The notes under the pieces are model-generated. The model was not told the DNA's origin. It searched no databases and saw nothing but the letters and a program-made list of their open reading frames with translations. Positions 60,998 to 64,000 of a stretch of DNA of 64,000 nt are shown here, one piece after another (positions within the stretch are counted from its first letter, which is position 1; each line of letters begins with the position of its first letter). The position numbers were made by a program, and so were the translations under genes. The stretch comes from Asterella californica (Eukaryota; Streptophyta; Marchantiopsida; Marchantiales; Aytoniaceae): contig JAYKYS010000011.1 of NCBI GenBank assembly GCA_036924285.1, positions 5,580,001-5,644,000 on the forward strand, in the 5' to 3' direction.

Positions 60998-61073
60998 TCC
61001 ACCCCTCCAAACCTGTGCATCCTCTGGTATGCACCAAAGATACCAACCAAAGAGTGGACCGGCACACACTTTG

Positions 61074-64000
61074 TCATATCGCCCTACTTCCCATCGTAAC
61101 CAATCTCCTCTGCAAGGTCTTCTTCATAATCCTCATCCTCAAACTGAAACTCCTCAAGATATCTGCTAGATCGACCTCCTCATCTCTCTTTTCGAAAATC
61201 TTGACACGTTTACCTGCCACTGGTATCTTCAAGCTCGTTCCATCCAACTCTTGCAGGGCGTAAGTTGCGTTGTCATGAACCTTCTTCACCACATACGGAC
61301 CAAACCATCTTCTGAAAAACTTCCGGAGTGCACTATGCTGGTTGTCTAGACTGTTGTCATAGACTAACACCCAATCACCTTCCTTGATTTCCCTAGGTCC
61401 CAAACAATGTCGCTGATCAAATCTGATCTTGTTCTTCAACCGTGCTTCTTGCAGCCTATCCAAAGTAGTTTGGATATCCTCTGGTCTCCTCTCTAACTGC
61501 CTAATTCGAATAGCAAGAAGCTCTTCCCTAGTCAAATTGTCCTCCCAAGGTAACAGACTCCATGTCAGAACGTGTTCTTCAATCGGCATGATAGGCTTCT
61601 GACCTGTGATGAGTTCCATCGGCATGTAAACTGTCACCGAGCTGTGCGTCGTTCGATCTGTCCATAACGCAAATGATAAGAGTCGAGGCCACTCGCGCAT
61701 CCTTCCGTTGCAGGCCTTCACCAAAGTTTCACAATGGGTGGATGACCACGTTCACTCTTGGCATTCCCTTCGGGGTTGTAAGTAGTTGTGAGTGACAACC
61801 TCACCCCACACCTTGCAAAGAATTCACGAGCCTCATGTGCATCTAACTCTCCCCAATCTGCAGTGATCTTTCCCACACATCCATACCGACAAACAACCTC
61901 TTCCAAGAGAAATCTACATACCCCTTCAGTTGTCTTCGTCCGAAGCGCCCTACCCTCGACTTGATTTGAAAGATCTTCTCTAGCAAGTACCAAGTATCTC
62001 ATCTGCCACAATCCAACCGGCATAATCACCAAGTCTAGCACCCACTTGAAGTGGATTACCAACGGATTAGTCGGGTGTAATCCGTCACGATGTCGGATGT
62101 TCGAATACATCTGACATGTCAAACAAGACTCCACAAAGATACAACATCCATGTACATGTTTTTCCACCAATATCGATCTTTTATCGTGATAAAAGTGACC
62201 CAAATACCTCGATGTCCAGCCCAAAGACTCTCATGGAACGCCTTGAGCAACTTCTGCTGATCTTCCTTGTTGCAAATCACTCGTAGCGGTACTCCACCTT
62301 TCTGCTTTGGTCGCTTCCAAAGAAACCCCTCCTGCAACATGAAGTTGTAGGTCTTCCTTCGAACTCTCCGAAACCTCTCATCCGTCCAAGCTGTCTGCTT
62401 AACCATCGTACTAAGGTACCTTCCGATGTCAAGCAAATCACCATCATACAATCCTTCAACAAACAACTCATCTTCCTTTCCTGTCTATGCAATCGAATGG
62501 AACTCTGTACCCACGTCGTCAATGTCTCTACCATCTCATCCTCCCCATCATATCAAGCCCGAGATAACATATCCGCCATGAGATTATCCTTCCCTGCGAT
62601 ATGTCTAAACTTCGGGTTCAACGACTTGATATATGTGATCCATCGTAACATCGCAATATCAGGAGTTGAACAATTCATGATCATCTCTAACAACGGCAAC
62701 TACTGCTCCAATCAAATACTCTTTCTCACTTTTCATAGCTGAAACAATATCCCATAGTTCTCTCTTCACTTGTGGGTAAGCACGTTGTCGAGCACTTAAC
62801 ACCTTCGCTCCGAACCTAACCGCAAACCTGTCTCCATCCTCATCATCCTGTCCGACTGCCCATCCAATTGCAACTGGACTTGTATCCACAGTAAGAACCA
62901 CCGGCCTAGCACCCTTGTAATCAATCCTTCCCAGAACTGGAGGAGATGATAGTAAAGACTTCAGCTTCCTTACCGCATCAGTATGCTCTTCCTCCCATGT
63001 GAACTTATGACCCTTACGCAACAATCCATACAACGGATCCGCCACATGCGCATAATGAGGAATCCAAATGCGGTAGAATACACAAGCACCCAAAAATCTT
63101 CTTACTTCTGTCAGCGAGTTGCAAACCTCATTCATCCTTCCAATCGCATCCACCTTGTTCGGATCTGGCTTCCGACCAAACGATCCACACAAATGACCAA
63201 CAATCAAAACCTCTCTAACCCCAAATGTAGACTTCGCACTTGACAGCGTAAGATGAACTTCCTCAAGTCGAGATAAGATCTTCTCACAGTCTGCGATGTG
63301 ATCAGTGACGTATCGTCGACACCCCCTCTGATCTTATGCTTCATCCTTCTCATCTTCCACACATCCTTTGATGGGGATGTCATCCAAGAACGGCATCGTC
63401 TTTTCAGGGATGAAGTCTCTTAGAACTCGATTCATCCCGTTCATCACGTGTGCTACCGAGTTGGTAGCTCCCTGTGGTAAGGTACACATCCTAACCAACC
63501 CCAAAGGTGTCCTCATTGTCGTGAAGCTTCTGCTCTCCTTCGCTAATTGAAACTGATCATACCCTAAGTAAAGATCTCCAATTGAGTAAATTGCTCTTCC
63601 TGCAAACGCTTCAGCAAACTCATCCACAATCGATCCCACCTCATCATTTCTGATTGTTATTGCGTTCACTGGTTGCATGTCTTGGATGAACCACAACGAC
63701 TCATTCTTCTTAGGCACTGTAAACCATCTGCTCGAATACGGTGCAAACGACGGCTCCAAGATCTTCATCCGCATCTTCTCCTTCAGCAACTCCACTAGTT
63801 TGGGCAAGTGAGCCCGCGGTACTAGAATTGGTCTCAGATTCTATGGCACATGCGGTACCGTGAAGATAACCATCAGGGTAACAATGTACGGGTCTACACA
63901 CCTAATCTCATAAGGCTCAAAAGCAAATGTTTTCTCATGTCGTGAAAGCATCTCCTTGAAGTACATCCTCTCTTCTGGTAGAAGAGACCCATCAGATCCA
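61074..64000 (-). pseudogene. Ty3/Gypsy pol polyprotein, degenerate
   Basis: Read on -, from the right edge. A linker has RHEKTFAFEPYEI and FTVPHVP, then a TAG (63841-63843). Reverse transcriptase follows with RWFTVPKKN, GDLYLGYDQFQLA, TTMRTPLGLVRM and the catalytic FLDDIPIKG at about 63390. A TAA falls near 63333. RNase H has VLTVDTSPVAIGWAVGQDD. A frameshift near 62680 leads to GKDNLMADMLSR. The integrase zinc finger has HESLWAGHRG, a second frameshift near 62140, then SCLTCQ. The integrase core has D (VLDLV), D (TADWGE) and E (GNAKSERGH), the last two 35 apart. A further shift near 61720 leads to the C-terminal module WFGPYVVKKV (GPY/F type). No chromodomain is evident. Wording of the RT and RNase H blocks is close to what I recall of fungal Gypsy elements. 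Protease is outside the window. At least two stops and three shifts: inactive. Confidence 0.9.

Larger units (their letters stand above)
58969..64000 (-). mobile_element. Ty3/Gypsy retrotransposon with pol, running off the right edge
   Basis: The 3' LTR (58969-60997), a polypurine tract at its inner border and a pol region on - form the 3' part of one element; gag and the 5' LTR are outside the window. It shares LTR and border sequence with the pol-less element at 10-16.6 kb, so that copy could once have been mobilised by relatives of this one. Stops and frameshifts in pol make this copy inactive. Confidence 0.9.

Overview
The window looks like nuclear DNA of a land plant, most probably an early-diverging lineage (bryophyte or lycophyte; a liverwort-like genome would fit). 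The evidence is a plant NCED/CCD carotenoid oxygenase, a plant GH17 beta-1,3-glucanase with a proline-rich C-terminus and a GPI-like tail, a eukaryotic tRNA-Leu(CAG), spliced genes with GT-AG introns, and dense LTR retrotransposon, MULE, MITE and SINE debris. No organelle or bacterial gene organisation is visible. The species call is inference.

Layout. 0-1.7 kb: an intronless NCED-like carotenoid dioxygenase on +, whose 5' end may lie outside the window. 1.7-10.2 kb: mostly non-coding, with a G-box plus TATA candidate (2.33 kb) and a gag relic (6.3-6.7 kb). 10.19-16.58 kb: a two-LTR, pol-less Ty3/Gypsy element on -. 16.65-17.12 kb: a minisatellite touching that insertion. 20.0-20.6 kb: a second gag relic and a tRNA-like segment. 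26.6-28.0 kb: the GH17 gene on -. 32.7-33.1 kb: a fold-back MITE with a 7-bp target duplication. 35.2-41.2 kb: a composite of an RPA1-like relic, two arrays of short palindromes about 4 kb apart, a 116-bp tandem repeat, and a five-exon gene for an NIF/FCP1-type HAD phosphatase domain with an in-frame stop. 42.1-43.8 kb: a degenerate Mutator-like transposase. 45.4-48.5 kb: a pair of ~420-bp direct repeats. 48.94-50.69 kb: a solo LTR of the Gypsy family. 51.59-51.67 kb: tRNA-Leu. 56.7 and 58.2 kb: two copies of a small tRNA-derived SINE-like repeat, each between direct repeats. 58.97 kb to the right edge: 3' LTR and decaying pol of a larger member of the Gypsy family.

How it fits together. Only three loci look like functional host genes: the NCED-like enzyme (xanthophyll cleavage, abscisic acid pathway), the cell-wall glucanase (callose turnover) and the tRNA. 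Nearly all other coding potential is mobile-element derived and broken. The four LTR copies share orientation and family. The pol protein reads like the Ty3/Gypsy type I associate with fungi rather than with familiar seed-plant chromoviruses. Several relics are interrupted by TGA where related proteins often have arginine (CGA), as expected from deamination of methylated CpG.

Most notable items: the palindrome arrays around the phosphatase gene, the fungal-type Gypsy family with triplicated U3 repeats, and the tRNA-derived SINE. None was checked by database search.
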